NCBI GenBank assembly: GCA_903893675.1 | Contig: CAITNA010000174.1 | Coordinates: forward strand, 1 to 55,945 | DNA from: an uncultured Micrococcales bacterium | Lineage (GTDB): Bacteria; Actinomycetota; Actinomycetes; Actinomycetales; Microbacteriaceae | DNA length: 55,945 nucleotides | Reading direction: 5' to 3' | Part shown: positions 36,501 to 51,500 of the stretch, piece after piece | Numbering within the stretch: position 1 is the first letter of the stretch | How the letters are laid out: every line of letters starts with the position of its first letter | Notes under the pieces: generated by a model | What the model saw: only the letters and a program-made list of their open reading frames with translations | Databases searched by the model: none | Told to the model about the DNA's origin: nothing | Position numbers and translations under genes: made by a program

Positions 36501-39500
36501 GTTGCCGACGCGGTCCCGGTTAGCGTCGAGCCACCGTTGATCGCAATTGTCACGGCGGTCGAATAGTTGGTCACGGTGTTGCCGTATGCGTCTTGAACAG
36601 TGACCACCGGCTGAGTTGTGAAGTTGGTGCGCGACGCGAAGCCGGCGGCCGAGGTGGTCAGTGTGAGGTGGTCAGCCGAACCATAGGTGATGGTTAGTGC
36701 GCTGGTGGCAACGGTCATCGCCGGGTTGGTCGAGTAGGTCGCGGTGAAGGTAATCACATAGCTTCCCGAGGTGACACCGCCGATGCCGAGGTTGGTGAAG
36801 GTCGCGACACCGGCAACCGCGTTAACGGTGGTGGTGCCAACCAGGGTGCCGGTGCCCGAGGTCAGCGAAGCGGTGACCGCAAGGGTGGTGCCGTTCGCGG
36901 TAACCACGGTGTTTCCGGCTGAGTCAATTTCGACAACCGGCTGGGTGGTGAACGCGGCGCCGGCCTTGCCACCGGCAGGCTGGGTTGTAATGATCAGGTG
37001 GTCAGGGTCGCCAACCTGGATGGTCACATTGCCCGAGTTAACCGAGGCTTGCTGGGTGATCGCGGCGTTGTTGAAGTTCACAACCAGTGTTCCGGTGCCC
37101 GAGGTGACCTTCAGGTTGTTGAAAGTGATGGTTCCGCCAACCTGTGTGATGCTGGTGGTTCCGCCAAGAGTGAAGCCCGAAGTCGCTGTGCTCGCAACCA
37201 CGGTGTTGCTAACAGTGTTCTGTGCGGAAATGACGTTGTTATAGAGGTCTTTTACCGTGACCACTGGTGCAGGGCTGAAGACGGTGTTCAGGTAGCCCGA
37301 AGTCGGCGGGTTGGTGACCGTATAAGAGGTAGCGATTCCGAAGTTGGCGGTGATGCTATCCACGTTTGCCGGCGTGTATGTGCCGCCAGTTGCCTCGGTG
37401 TAGCTGACGGTCGGTGTGGTGCCACTCGAGGTAATCGCGAGGTTGGTGGTGTTGTTCTGACCAGCTAGGGTCACGTTGCCGCCGGCCGAAATACCGAGGT
37501 TCGCAATCGTGATGTTGTACGCAGTCGACTCAGTAACCGCGCCGCTGGTGCGCAGTGCGAGAGTTGTGTAGTTGCTTGGAGCAAGAGTGTTGGCGATGGT
37601 GATGTTGCCCGAGTTAGAGCCACCCGAGGCTCCGATGCGAAGGGTTCCTGCGGTGATCTGAGTTAGCTCGGTGTTGTTCAGGTCGAGTGTGCCTGCCGAG
37701 TCAGAGCCCGAGGCGCTCAGGTTGATCGCTGTGGTGCTCGTGGTTGGGGCAATCGTGACGACTCCAGAGGTCTTCACGTTCGAGCCCGACAGCATAGTGA
37801 ATGCGTCACCGGTGACCTTAATGTCACCTGAGTCTGAGGTCACAGAGCTTCCGGCTTTGTAACCGATGTTTACGCTGGAACCGATATAGGTTCCCGTTGT
37901 TCCGCCTGTGATATTGATTGCTCCATTGGCATTGAGAATGTCAACGTTGGCAGCGAAGACGCCGTTAGTACCAGCGGCGGTGCTAGTACCGGAAATGTTG
38001 ATTGCACCGCCACCTGTTGCCTTGAGCAATGCGATGAATGTGCCACCGTTTGGCGTGATGACGACACCAAACGACGGCTGCGTGGTTGCGCTGTTGGTCG
38101 TGTCACCGATGATCTGGATTGCGTTGCCGGTCGCCTTTGCCGAAACGATGTTGAGGCTCGAGGAAACCGTGCTTAAGTCTCCTAGTGCAACGGCGTGGAA
38201 GTAGCCATTGGTCGATCCACTGGCGCCACCCTGAATCAAAATGGTGTCACCGGCGTAGATGTTCGAACCCGGGGTCACAAACACTCCACGACCATAGGCA
38301 GAACTACCCTTGATGCTCATTCCTGCGGTGCCCGAGTAAATGTTGATTGAGTTTGCGGTTGAGGTGCTCTTATTGCCAAGCAACACGCCGTCGGTGTTGC
38401 CCGACGAGTTTCCGATTGCGGCGCCGTCTGGAAGGCCATCCGAGTTGGCGTCAACGCCACCACCAAGAGTGATTTGGCCGCCGGCCGTGGTGAGCGTAGT
38501 TGCGCCAGCTTCTGAGTTGAGCGAGGTGTAATCGGCTAGGGCGATTGCGCCTGCACCTGAGTTGTCGGCGTCGGCCCAAAGAGTGATAGCCCCGCCGTTG
38601 GCCTGGATGGTTCGCGGCGTGCCAGAAGCACCTCCGCTAGAGCTGATGTCGCCGGTTGCCTTCACCAGGATGCCGTTGCCAGAGCCGGTGCTAGTTAGGT
38701 TTTGAGCAAGCACTGCCGTGCCTGCGTAAACCTGAATCGGGCCGGCAATTGCGTATGCGATTGGTGCAGTGAAAGTCCAGGTGTTGGTGTTCTGGTCCTT
38801 GCCAATGAAGAGGCCGGTGCAGTCGCTCGAAATCTTGTCATTCGCTGTTGGCACTTGACTCAAGAAACCAGTAGTAAGGCTCGGCATGAACGTGACGGTG
38901 CCCTTGGTGTTGATGTTGTTGTTCATTGGCGAGAAGTAGCTCGCCTGGCGGTTGATATTGAACGTGATGTTGCCAGTGGTTGTGGTGACCTGGCTAAGTG
39001 GACAGGTTGCGACCAAACAGTATCCAATATTGGAAACGCCGCCTGAGCCTCCGCTACCGGCCAGCTTCGAATCAAAGAATCCACCAGCGCCAGCTGTTGT
39101 GGTTGCCGTGTTTATGGTGATCGGTCCAGCCGAAAGCAGATTGGTTCCGTTGATACCGACTTCTGGGCCATTCAAGGTTGTGCTCGAGTTGGTGCCGCTG
39201 ATGGTGATGCCACCAGAACCTGAAGCCTGAATGTAGACGCGGTTCGCACCCGTCGCATAGTAACCGGACTCGAATGCCGAGCCCTTAGTCGAGCTTGCGG
39301 TGATGCTGATTGCCGGTGCAGTCGCGCTGCTCGAGAAGAAGTCGCTCGCATTCGCGGTGGTTTCAGCCGCATCCATAAGTTCGATGCCAGATTGCTGGGC
39401 TGCGCTTGCCGAGGTATTCGAGCCAGCAAGCGTGATCTGGCCACCGTTGGCCCACATGGTGGTTGCGTAGTTGAAGGCAATCGCGCGAGTAGTCGAGGCC

Positions 39501-42500
39501 TCAGTGGTGTTGATGTTGATGTTTCCGCCACCCGAGTAATAGGTGGTGACCGAAGTTGCAGAACCACCGGTGCCCGAAACGAAGGCCGAATAGGTGGCCG
39601 AGTTACCCGCGACAGGGCCAGTTGGGTAGCTTCCGGCGCCAGTGCCACCACCGATGATGATGTCGCCACCACCAGTAGCCGTGCGGGTCGTAATGCCGCC
39701 CACGGTGTTCACGGTCGAGCCTGCATAGATCGAGACCCAGCCGTTGCCGCCGGTCGAGTTCGCCCAGAAGATGATTGGGCCGCCGTTTGACTGCATGGTT
39801 ACGGCCGCGCCGTTGGTGATGTCACCGGTCGACTTGAACAGAATCGACTTGGTCGAACCCGAGGTCGAAACGCCCGCGTTCACCTGGATGCTCGAGCCAT
39901 AGATCGAGATGTTGCCTGCCGCGGCAATGGCAGCCGCGTTGGTCATCGTGGTGGTGTTGGTGGTCTTGCCCCAGCGGAAGTCGGTCACATCGGCTAGCGC
40001 AAACGTGCTTGCTGGCAGAGTCTGAGCGGCCGAGAAGAATGCCGAGTTGGTGCTCGACTCGATAACAACAGGTGCGGTGCATCGAATGGTGGTCAAAGCC
40101 GTTGCAAAGACGTTGTTATCACCACGGATGGTCACGCCACCGGTGCAGTTGCCAGATGCCGATCCACCAATAACGTTGGCGTCGCTCGCGCTGCCGCTCG
40201 ACATGTAGACACCCTTGGTTCCACCGTCAAGAGTGACGGTGTTCGTAGCCAAAATGTTCACGTGTGACAGCACGATGCCTGCGGTGGTTGAGGTCGCGGT
40301 GCTTGTGCCGGTAATCGTGACGCTTCCGCCCGCGCCGGTTGCGTTGACAGTCAGCTGAGTCGCACCGCTTGCGTTTGCCGAAACCAATCCCCACTCAGAC
40401 GCGCCAGTGCCGTTCGTGTTCGTGCCAGTGATCGTGATGGCAGAAGTCGAAGTGTTTGCCGAGGTAATAGTCACCGGTGCCGTTGCTCCACCACCCATGA
40501 GCTCTACACCGTAGGCTGTGCCGTTGGTGTTGCCATCGGCTTGACCAGTGATGGTGATTGTTCCTGTGCCCGAGTTGTAGGTGTTGCCCTGCATGCTTGT
40601 GACACCGTTTGCGAACTGGGTCGTAGTTGCGTTCGAGTAACCATTAACCACGATGTTTCCGCCGCCAGAAAGCAGGTCAACGTTTCCAGCTGCGACAGCG
40701 TTTCCGCCAACCATGACACCAACCGCATAGGTAGTGCCGTTGTTCTTTGCTGCACCTGAAGGGCTGGACTCGGTGGCGGTGGCACCACCGGCAAGGGTGA
40801 TGTTACCGCCGCTGGTGGTGATCTTGTTGAACTGACCCACGAAGATAGCGCCGCTGCCCGAGGCGTCAGCATTTGACCAGAAGGTCACCGGGCCACCGCT
40901 GGTGGTGAAGGTGATGCGCGATGAGGTGCTGGCACCGTTGCTGGTCACTACATCCTGGGTTGCCTTCAATAGGATGGCGCTTGCCGTGTTGGTGGTCATG
41001 CTGGCACCGACCGTAACGGTCTTGCCATAAATCGAGATTGTGCCCGACGAGGTAATTGCCGTGCTTACGGTCACATCGGAGTTGTTCTGCGTCGCGCCTG
41101 AAACGGTACCGCTAGTGCCCGACTGTCCAATTACAACGTTGCCGATGGCTCCGCTGTTGGTGCCGGTTACTCCAGTGAACGACCAAGTTGAGTCGAACGT
41201 CTGAGCCGAGCTGAACAACTGCGAGTTCGGCTGAATGGTGACGTTGCCCGAGGTGCGAATAACTGCACCGGCTGCAGTGGCGTTTGCAGTGACCTCATTG
41301 AAACGGTCTCCGGTAATGACAACGTTTGAGCTCGACGATCCGCCCGAGATCGCACCGACGACAAAGCCTGCTGCTGTAGTGCCGGTCAGGTCGGCACCGT
41401 TCGCACCAAGGTTGATGCGAATCTGGCCTGAGCTTGCCAAGAACTGCAGGGCCTTAGTGCTGTCGAATGCATATGCCGAACTGTTTGCCGAAGTGGCGGT
41501 GAAGTCGATGTCGCCACCACCGGTTGCCTTCCAGGCGTATAGGGTTCCACTGACCTGGAGTGGCTGCATATTCGATGAAGCATTGGTAATCAAGGCCTGG
41601 AACCTAATCGCTGGAGTGTTGTTCACGGCGTCGGCCGGAGCAGACGATTGCCAGGTCACTCCACCGTTCCATGCCTCGAAGGCGTTGTCGCCCGTGCTTG
41701 CTGTCGTCGCCTTAGCGTCGATGCGGCCAGAACCTGAATCGATGACCATCGCGGTCGATCCCTGAATTGCAATACCCTGGGCCGCCGAGCCACCGGTCGA
41801 ACCATAGATGCGAATATTTCCGCCGCTGGTAGTGATGGAATCCGCGGTGCCGGTCGGGCTTGATCCAAACAGCACGCCACCCCATACATATGTGCCAGCG
41901 GAGTATGCGGCTGATGCGTAGGTCGAACCATTCGGGAAACCATTTGTGTCTGTGAAGCTCGAGCCTGCGATGTAGACCGAACCACCGTTAGTGGTGATTG
42001 AACCGCCGTTGTCCAGCGAGAAAGCGCCAACCGTCGAAGAAGAGTCGAGCGAGCCGCTTCGGGTCCAGATAACGACATTTCCACCGTTGGTGGTCAGGCT
42101 CTTGGATGCAGCCACCTGGATGCTTCCGGTCGACTTCAAAGTGATCGGGCCGGTGGCCGAAGTGGTTACGCTGACGTTTCCAGCAAGTGCCATGTCGCCG
42201 CCGGTGGCAGTGAGAACCGCGCCGCCGCTACCCGACGCCTGCACAGCGCCCACTCCCGAGAAGCTCAGCGCGGTCGCGGCTACGTTTCCGGTTGCGGTCA
42301 AGGTGGCCGAGCCTGTGTATGCACCCGACTGAGTCATGGTGATGTTGCCTGCAGCCGTGATCGCACCGGTGCCAGCAAAAGTCGTGCTGGTTACGCTCAC
42401 GTTTCCGGCCGAGTTCAAGGTTCCAGCGCCTGTGTATGCGCCCGAACCCGTGATCGTGATATTGCCCGAGTTGGTGGTGGTCTGGTTGGCAGACATGGTG

Positions 42501-45500
42501 ACGGCACTGGCCCAGATGTCGATGTTGCCCTTGATCGAGTTGGTATCGGCGATGGTCACACCGACGCCGTTGCCCGACTTGCCAACGGCAAGATAACCGA
42601 GGTTGGTCATGGTCACGGTGGATGCAACCGTAGTCGCCGAAGTGAACGACGGGGACTTCGGCTGAAGGTAAAGGCCGGCTGCGTTCTGGAACGTCGTCGA
42701 ACCACCCGCGACGTAGCTCTCCGCGTCGCTGATCACCTTGATGTTGCCGGCCAGTGACGAGCTCGACGAGCCACCAACGGCAACGGCTGCAACACCGGTT
42801 TGCAAGTTGAAACTTACGTTCTGGGTTCCACCATCGATGGTGATGTTTCCGCCGGCGGCATAGATGTTCGTGTAGTTGAGCTCAATCGAGTCAGTGGTTG
42901 CCGAACTCGCCGTGCCGGTCATAACAATGTTTCCGCCACCAGATGCGTTTATGGTTTGAACTCCACCGGTTGTCCATATTGTGATTCCATTCGCGTTGTT
43001 CGACGGGCTCGATGAAGCGCTGTTTACAAGGCCGGTGATCGTGATCGCGTTACCCGAGGTTGCACCAGAGCTGATGTTCGAGTTCACACCGGCACCGCCC
43101 GCATACGCGAGGTAAACCGCGTGAGCGTTAGTGGTCGGCTGCTGGCTGTAGCCAAGAACACTCACGGTTCCAGTTGCCGAAGCGATGTTGACACCTTCAT
43201 AAACCAGAACACCGGCAGAAGTTGCAGTGTTGTTGGTCTGACCCATGATCGAGATGTTTCCGGCGCTTGCAGAGATCTTGACCTCGTCGGTCACGGTCGC
43301 ACCCGAACCAAGAGCGACACCAGAGCCATAGCTCGAGTAACCCTGGGCATAACTGGTCGGCTGGGTGTCAGAGCTTGCGCCGCTTCCACCTAGGATGACC
43401 GCACCATTCACACCCGTGATGTCGGTGTAGTTCGCGACCGAGATCGCGCCGCTTCCCGAGGCATCGGTGTTTGCCCAGATATACAGAGGTGCAGTGCTTG
43501 CGGCACCGGTGATGGTGATGGCGCGACGGGCACCCGAGGCACCGCCGCTGATGAGCACATCCTGGGTGGCCTTGATCTGCAGGCCATTGCCCGAAGTCTC
43601 GCTGGTGGTTACGTTGGCCGTGATTGTGGCACTACCCGCAGATGCGGCAATCAGCACGTCTCCCGTGGCCGAAACGGCTGCAGAAACGGACTCAGTAGAT
43701 CCAGTTGCGGTGAATGCTCCAGCCGAAGTGACGGTGCCTGAGACAGTGCTCGCCCCAGTGCCCGCAAGGTTCACAAGACCCGAGTTGGTGGTCGTGATGG
43801 TTGCAGCATCGCTGATAGCCAGGCCGTAAACGTTGATCGGTCCGGCTACCGAAACGGTTCCAGCCGAAAGCGTGACGTTTTGGTTGTTGGTCGACTTTCC
43901 GATCCGCAAGCTCGATGGTGGGCCGCTCAGGCCGAACCCCGAGGTTGAGAATGCAGAATTGAAAGCATTGCCCGAAGATTCGAAGACAACCGCACCTGTC
44001 GTCTTGACGGTGAGGGTAGGTGAACCTCCAAGGTTGTTACCGGTAACTGTCACGTTTCCAGTTGCAGTGCCAGTGCTCAGGGCTCCCAGGTTGATTGTTC
44101 CGGTCCAATAGATACCCTGAGTGCCGCCGTTGATGGTGACGTTGCCGCCGCTTGCCAAAATGTCGCTGCTGCCGCCGAAGTAAATCGCAGCAGGGTTAGT
44201 TGCCATGGTTCCGGTTTCAGTTCCAGAAATCGAAACATCGCCACCGCCAGATGCGTTTACGGTCAATCCGGCTCCACCGGTGTAAATCGCGCGGGTGTTT
44301 GTGGCAGTAGCGTTCGATGAAGTTCCTGTAATCGAAATCGCCGTACCCGAGGTTGCAGCCGACAGAAGCTTCACGTTGTTCGATGAGGTGTTTTCAATGT
44401 CGACACCGTTAGCCGAAGCGTTGTCGGTCTTGCCGTTGATCACAACGGTGCCGGTGCCGGCGTCTACCTTTGAACCACCACGGATGATGACTCCCCAGCC
44501 GTTTGCGCCAGTGCTCTGTGAGCCATACATGGTGATCTGGCCGCCGCCAGAAGAAAGAATTATGTTGCCGTCGGTCGCGGTGTCGCTGGTGCCGAGGCGA
44601 ATACCTCCGTCAGAGGCAGATACTGAATATGCGTAGCCGGTCGGGAATCCGTTTCCGTCTACCTGCGACGTGCCCGCAAGAACAATTGCGCCGCCGCTTG
44701 TTGTGATTGAGTCTGTGTTGCCGAGGGTGATGCTGCCAACAGTGGAGTCACCTGCAGCAGCCAGGTAGCGACTCCAGAGAATCGCGTTGCCGCCGGCGGT
44801 CTTGATTGCCTTCGATGCCGTCATCGTGAGGCTGCCCGTGGTCTTCAAGGTGATCGGCGCTGTAGCGCTGGTGTTAGCCGTGAAATTACCGCCAAAGCTT
44901 GCCGAACCGCTCGACGCGGTTACCACAATTCCTCCGCTGCCTACCGAGGTGAAGTCACCTGAACCGGTGACCGAGCCCGCGTTGAGAACCACGTTTCCGG
45001 CTGCGTTCAGGTTTCCGGTGCCCGAGTATGCACCCGTGGCATTGACGGAGATGTTTCCGTTGTTGGTGGTGGTCTGGTTTCCACCGATGGTTACAGCACC
45101 ACCATAGACATCGATGTTTCCGGCAACCGAGTTGGTTCCGTTCAGCGTGATGGCCGCGGTGTTAGTTGAAGAACCAACCTGCATGTAGCCCAGGCCAGTC
45201 ACAGACATGCCTGTGTCAATAGTTGATGCTCCCGAGAATGAAGCCAAATTGCTGATCAAGTAGAGCTTGGACGCATACTGGAATGCCGCTGCCGAAGCGA
45301 CTGTGCCGACCTGGATGTTGGTTGCCTTGATTGTGATGTCACCCGAAGTTGAGTTTGACGCCGAACCACCGATGAAGTTTCCACCTGAGTGTTCGCCCAA
45401 GTAGACCTGGTGGTTTCCGCCGTCAATTGTGATTTTTCCGCCGGTAGCAAAAACATCGGTGTAGTTCAGGGTGATTGAGTTTGGCGAGTTCGAGTTAGCG

Positions 45501-48500
45501 GCACCAACCAGGGAGATGTCTCCTCCACCGGTTGCCGTGATCGACATCTGGTGCAGAGCAGTTCCATTCCAGACGACAATGCCTCGGCCGTTTGTCGAAG
45601 TTCCAGCTGAGGTTCCCGTAATCGAGATAGCGGTGCCGCTGGTCTTGGCAGAAGTAATAGTGGTCTTGTAACCACCATTCAAGTTCATTTCAGTGCCGTG
45701 GCCGTTGTTGCCACCAGTTGGAGTTCCACCATCGGCAACGATGGTGACCGAACCGGTGCCTGAGTTGATGGTGTCGCCAGAGAAAATCTTCATGCCCATG
45801 CAGCCACCGCCGTCATAGGTTGACTTGCCCTTAAGCAAGATATTTCCACCGACCGAAGTCACCTTCACGTCGTCGACAGCAACGGCATTTGCACCTAAGT
45901 AAATTCCGGTGCAGTAGGTAGAGGTGCCACCCACGGCACTGCCGGTAGGAGTCGTATCAGTTGCTGCGGCTGACCCTGCAAGCGTGATTGCCGCTCCTTG
46001 AGTGGCGATGTCAACATAGTCGCCGATGTTGATCGAGCCGCTACCGCTGGCATCGGCGTTTGACCACAGAGTTACAGGGGCCGTGCTGCTCGTGCCAGTC
46101 ACGGACATCGGGTTTCGAGCAGCTGAGGTGCCCGAGTTCACAATGATGTCCGCGGTAGCTTTCACGAGAACACCGTTGCCGCTGGTCTCGGATGTGGTCG
46201 CGCCACCCTTGAGCGTGATGGTTCCGCCATACAGGGCAATGTCACCGGTCGATGAAAGCTTGTCGACCGTGATGTCCTGCGAGCTTTGGTTTCCACCGTT
46301 AGTGCCAGGCTTTCCAATCTGAATGCTCTTGTATGGGCCATTCCAGGTCGTTGCCCAGTCTGCCGCATTTGCCAATACTGCGTAGTCAAAAGTGCCAGCG
46401 TTTGGCGCAAATTTTATGTTTCCGGTGGTTCTTATGTTTGTGTAATAAGTGCAAATCGAATCTGCGTTGATTGTGAAATCAGAAGTCGAAGCAACGGCTG
46501 CGAGAGTTGCATATGCCGTGTAACCAGTTGATACGGCGGAAGGCAAAGCGCCGATGTTTGATGTCAAACCAGCTCGGGTGGCGAATCGCACCCCCCATCG
46601 GGTGCTTGTCGTCGCCTTGATGGCGTTCAATGTGATTGGTCCGGAATTTGAAATCAAGTGGTAGTAGTTGAGCTCGAGGATGTTGCTTTCCTCGGCGTTC
46701 GTTCCGAAGGTGCCTGCAGTGTGGTTCGCGCTTCCCTGAGTTCCCGACATCGAAATGCCGCCTCCACTCGGGGTAGCAACGTAAGTGTAACCGTCGAGTC
46801 CCTCAACGGCGTTTGAATGCACTGCAACACCGTTGTCACATGTCGCAGAATTTCCGCGCATGTAGATCGCATCCGTTGCCGATGAATCAGAAATTATGAA
46901 GGTGCTGCCACCCCATCCGGTCATGACCGAGCGGTGCCAGTTGTTCGTGCAGCCAGAAGCGGTCTTTCCGTAAATCGCGATCTTTCCGGTGCCCGCGTAG
47001 ACCATGCCAGTTTCCATGCCAACGCCGGTGGAGTCGTAGCCATAAACCGGGTTGTCTTGGCCGGCGATGGTGATTGGCCCGCCGCCTGATAGCAGCTGGT
47101 ATCCGGCGTGCAGCCAGACACCCATCACCTGGCCGTTTGTTGAGTACCACCAACCCTGGTTTGATGCCGCATAACCATCAGGGCGCCCGTCTCCCGCGAC
47201 TCGGCCGGCCATGTCGCCGCTGCCACCGTCATCGAGGCCACCACCAATTGTGATTGCGCCGCCATTAGAAGTCAGCACGTTGTTGTTGTCTAGGTAAATA
47301 CCTCCAAGACCATTGGCATCGGCATCAGCCCAAAGGGTGATGTCGGAGCCACCCGCGGTCATGTTTACGCCGTTGCTCAACTGGAGGCGGTCGGCAGATT
47401 TGACCAGGATTCCCACGTTTGGCGTGCTGTTGCCCGAGGCTGCGAGAGTGGTGTTTAGCTGCGGGGTTCCGTTCAAATTGAACTGGCCGCTGCAATAGAA
47501 CTTGATCGAACCAGAAGCATTGATGTTGTAATACCAAATTGTGCTGTAAGGGGTTGCTGATGTGGCATCGGTTGGTTTGCCAAGGGTGAAGTTTCTTACT
47601 CGAGACGGCATCTGAATGCGGCCAAATTGCCAGTGGCCCACGTTCTGAGACGCCGTGAAGGTGCTGCCCCATGGTTGAAGTGTCACATCGCCAGTGGTGT
47701 CGAAATAGTAACCAGAGGCTGAAACCGCATTTGCAAATTCAAAGAACACAAATTTTGGCGAGGAGAGCGTGATGTTCGCGCTGCTTGTGGTGAAGTCAAC
47801 GGTCGAGCCGCTAGCGGTTAAGTAGGTCTTGGCACTCGAGCTACCGATAGTCGACATGGCACCAAAACGATCGTTCATCGAAGCGTTTTCATCACCGAGG
47901 TAGATACCCGCCGACGATCGAGAACCAGCAGCGTCCTTTGAATAACCAGAGAACGTAATGGCGCCATCCTTGGCAAGCGCATCAGCCCAAGCCCACCAGA
48001 TTCCATTCATTCCATAGGTAGCACCATTGGAACCGATTCCGGTCACTCGAATTCCACCGCCTGGCGTCGTCGCCAAGTTAGCTGAGTCTTTCAAGCCAGA
48101 GGCAAGCAGGTGGAATGAGTTGTAACCCCATTGCGAAGAAAGCGTCGAATATCTCATTGCCGAGACGCCATATGCATTGGCGCTGGTGTTCGCACTCGAG
48201 TCACCATAGATGGTGATCGCCTCGGATGTGCGGTTAGCCGAGTGCCAGACCGAACCAGTATTGACGTTGTCTCCACCTTCACCGTGAAGGTAGACGCCGT
48301 AGTTGGTGATAGCCGAAGACATGGCCGATGCCTTGCCCCAGGCGCCGATGCGACCAGTGCCGGAATCAATGGTCCCAGCAACGGCGAGAAGCTCAGCGCT
48401 GGTTCCGCTGTTTGGGTTGGTAGTGGCATCCTGGGCCGCCATGTAGACATCGCCACCAGCAGAGAGGATCGAGTAGCCGCTGTTTAGATAAAGGCCCGGG

Positions 48501-51500
48501 TCTTGGTTGGCCACGTTCTGACCCACTGCATAGCCATCTGGCAGGCCATCGCCCGCCGCCATGGATGACCATCCATTCATTGATGGAATACCAGAGTCGG
48601 TGCCGCCATCATCCAAGCCGCCGCCGAGGTATATGCCGCCGCCCTGACTCTTCAAAGTCGTAGTGGCTGCAAGAGAAATTCGGCCACCGTTCGATGCCAC
48701 GCCGGCAACCTTGTCGCTATCGGCCCAGAAAACTATGTTGCCGCCGTTTGTTTGGAAGGTCGTGCTTGCAGCGTTGTAGACGTCACCCGTCGCCTTGACA
48801 AGCATTTTGTTGCCACTGCCAGTCACAGTCAGGTTGGCAGTCAAGTTGACGCTTGCTGCATAAATAGCGATTGGCCCGCTAATGCTCCAGGTGTCATAGA
48901 GGTTCAAAGGCCCAAACGTATCTGTCGTTTGATCCTTTCCCAGTGTGAATCCCGTGCAGTCACTCGAAATATTGATGTCGCCGCTTCCGACGGTAGAAAA
49001 TTGCGCAAATCCTGTAGTTGCCGTCGGCTGGATTTTTACGGTTCCTGCCGTGTTGAAAGTTGCATACAATCTTGCAGCTGTTCGCTCTACAACATTTGCG
49101 TTAATGGTGATGTTTGGGCTTCCCGAGGTAACTTGGCTCAGGGCGCCACAGGTTGCCGTTGAGCAGTAGCCAAAAATATTCTGTGTCGCTCCGGTTGTCG
49201 CACTACCAACCAACGCGATCTGCAACCCTCCAGAACCCGAGGTGTTGCTCGAGGTGTTAATCGTGATCGGGCCAGCTGACAGCACGTTGCTTGCACCGAA
49301 CCCGACCTCTGCCCAGGTGGAGCTTGGAGTGGCTTGAGTGCCTGTGACTGAGATTCCTCCGGTGCCAGTCGCCTGATAGTAAGTCTGGTTCGGCCCAGCA
49401 CTGTTAAATCCAGACAAGAAGCCAAATGATGAACCGCTCACTGCGTTGAACTTGATTGCAGGCGCCGTGTTGCTGCTTGAGAAGAACTCGGTTACTGCAG
49501 TCGGAGTTAGTCGTGAAATCTGGAGCGCTCCGGCATTTATCGAGTTCTGTGAATCAATGTCGATTTGCCCGCCATTGGCCCAGAGCGTAGTCGCGCCAGT
49601 GAAGCAAGTTGTGTCTATCCCGACCGCGTAGCCCTTGGCCTTGACTCGGAAGTCGCCGCCACCGGTGTAGTACTTTGTCGTTTCGGTCGCGGTGCTTGAG
49701 CTGCCACTTTCGAAACCACAGAGACCCGTTCCCGTCGCCCTCATTGCGAGATATCCAGTCGGGCTTGTGGTGCCGGCGCTGCCACCACCAATGATGATGT
49801 TTCCGCCACCGGTCGACGTTCTAGTGACATCGCCGTTAATTGTGTTAAGAGTGCTAGTTGCGCCAATCCAAACGCTGCCTCCATTTGTTGCATCGGCATC
49901 GCTGTCACCCCACAGCACGATGTCACCCTTGTTGGTTCTGTAACTCATGCCTTTGGCGCCAAGGTCAACATTTCGAGCAGACTTCATGAAAATCGTAGAA
50001 CCCGCGCCCGTAACCGTCATGTTTGAGCTTGCGTTATTCACGACGTCAGTAGTCGCTCCGGTGTTCACGAGTGAAATTCCCGCGACGGTGGTTATTCCAC
50101 CTGAGATGCTAATTCCCGAAGATGCTTGGTAATTCAACAAACCGTTGCTGCCAGTCGCGGTCATGCCAGACGATTGAGTGATCAAACCGCCATAAACCTG
50201 GATGGGGCCGGCAACCGATTGCGAGCCAGAAATCGTAATGTTCGCGGTGTTAGTGCTTCGACCTATTGTCAGCCCTGTCGAGGTGGTGTCGACCGAAAGG
50301 TTCGTGATTGTCTGCGCAGAACCGAAATAGTTGTTGCCAACCGGTGGTTCGATGGTCTTAGTGCCCGCGCCACCAAGAGTCGTTGTGCTGGTCAAGTTAT
50401 TGAACTGAGGATTGTTGAGCTGCAAGTTCACACTCGTGCCAGAGCTGATGGTGTTGTTAGTTCCGCTGAAGTAACTGCTCGAAGAAGCAGACCCCTTGAT
50501 CACAACCGCACCGGTCGCGCTCGAGACGGTGTTTGAACCTAAGGTCTCTCGCAGGAACAGCACGTCATAGCAGTTGGATGCCGTAGTCGCACGGCCTTCA
50601 ATCGTGATAGCACCGCTAGAAGAAGTTACGTTCGATGTGTAGAACAGCACACCGCGGCGACTGCCGAGTGAGTTGCCCGAAGCGTCGCCCAGGATGTTGA
50701 TGTTTCCAGAGCCAGTGGTGATTGTCGCCAAAGTCGCGTTGTTGGTTCCAATGAAGACCCCGTAGTGGTTGTTGGCGGCGTCACTGTTAGTTGCATCGAC
50801 CTTTCCATTGATGGTCACAACACCAGAGGCGGTTGTAATGCTCGATGTGTAGTCCATCTGCACACCCTGGCGAGTTGAGGTTGTGGTCGCAGCCTCTTCA
50901 CCACGGATGGTCACTGCACCCGCACCAGTCGAGATTGAGCCTTGGAACAAGACGCCGGTCTCGGTGGTGGCCGAGGTTCCCTTTGCCCAAGATGTGGTGT
51001 TGTCGGTTCCACCCGAAAGCGAGACATCGCCACCGCTGGTCGATATGGCAGCAGCTGCCGCAACTTTGATGCCTCCACCACGACTGGTTGCCGCGTCGGT
51101 GTCAGACCAAAGGGTTACTGCACCACCATTGGTGGTCAGGTTGTTGCTGTCGATGATGTCGGTGGCAGCCTTGACTGTGATCGCGTTGCCCGACCCGGTC
51201 ACTGCCTGGTTGGCGCTGATAGTGACAGAGCTACCGGTCGAAGTAAGGTTTAGCGCGCCGGCGGTGCTCCAGGCGTTTGGCAGGGTGAGTGCCTTAGAAA
51301 CCGAGATCGAGGCCGATCCTCCGGCCGAGAAGGTGCCCAGCTTCGTGAAGTCATCGGCGCTGGCGATGCTCGAGCTGGTGAGCGAGACCGAACCGGTGCC
51401 CGAGGTCGAGATGCTGGTGTTTGCGGTGGCAAACAGGAAGCCCGCAACATTCGAGGCCGGCTGTGCCGAGATCGAGATATTGCCGTTTACCGCGCTAACG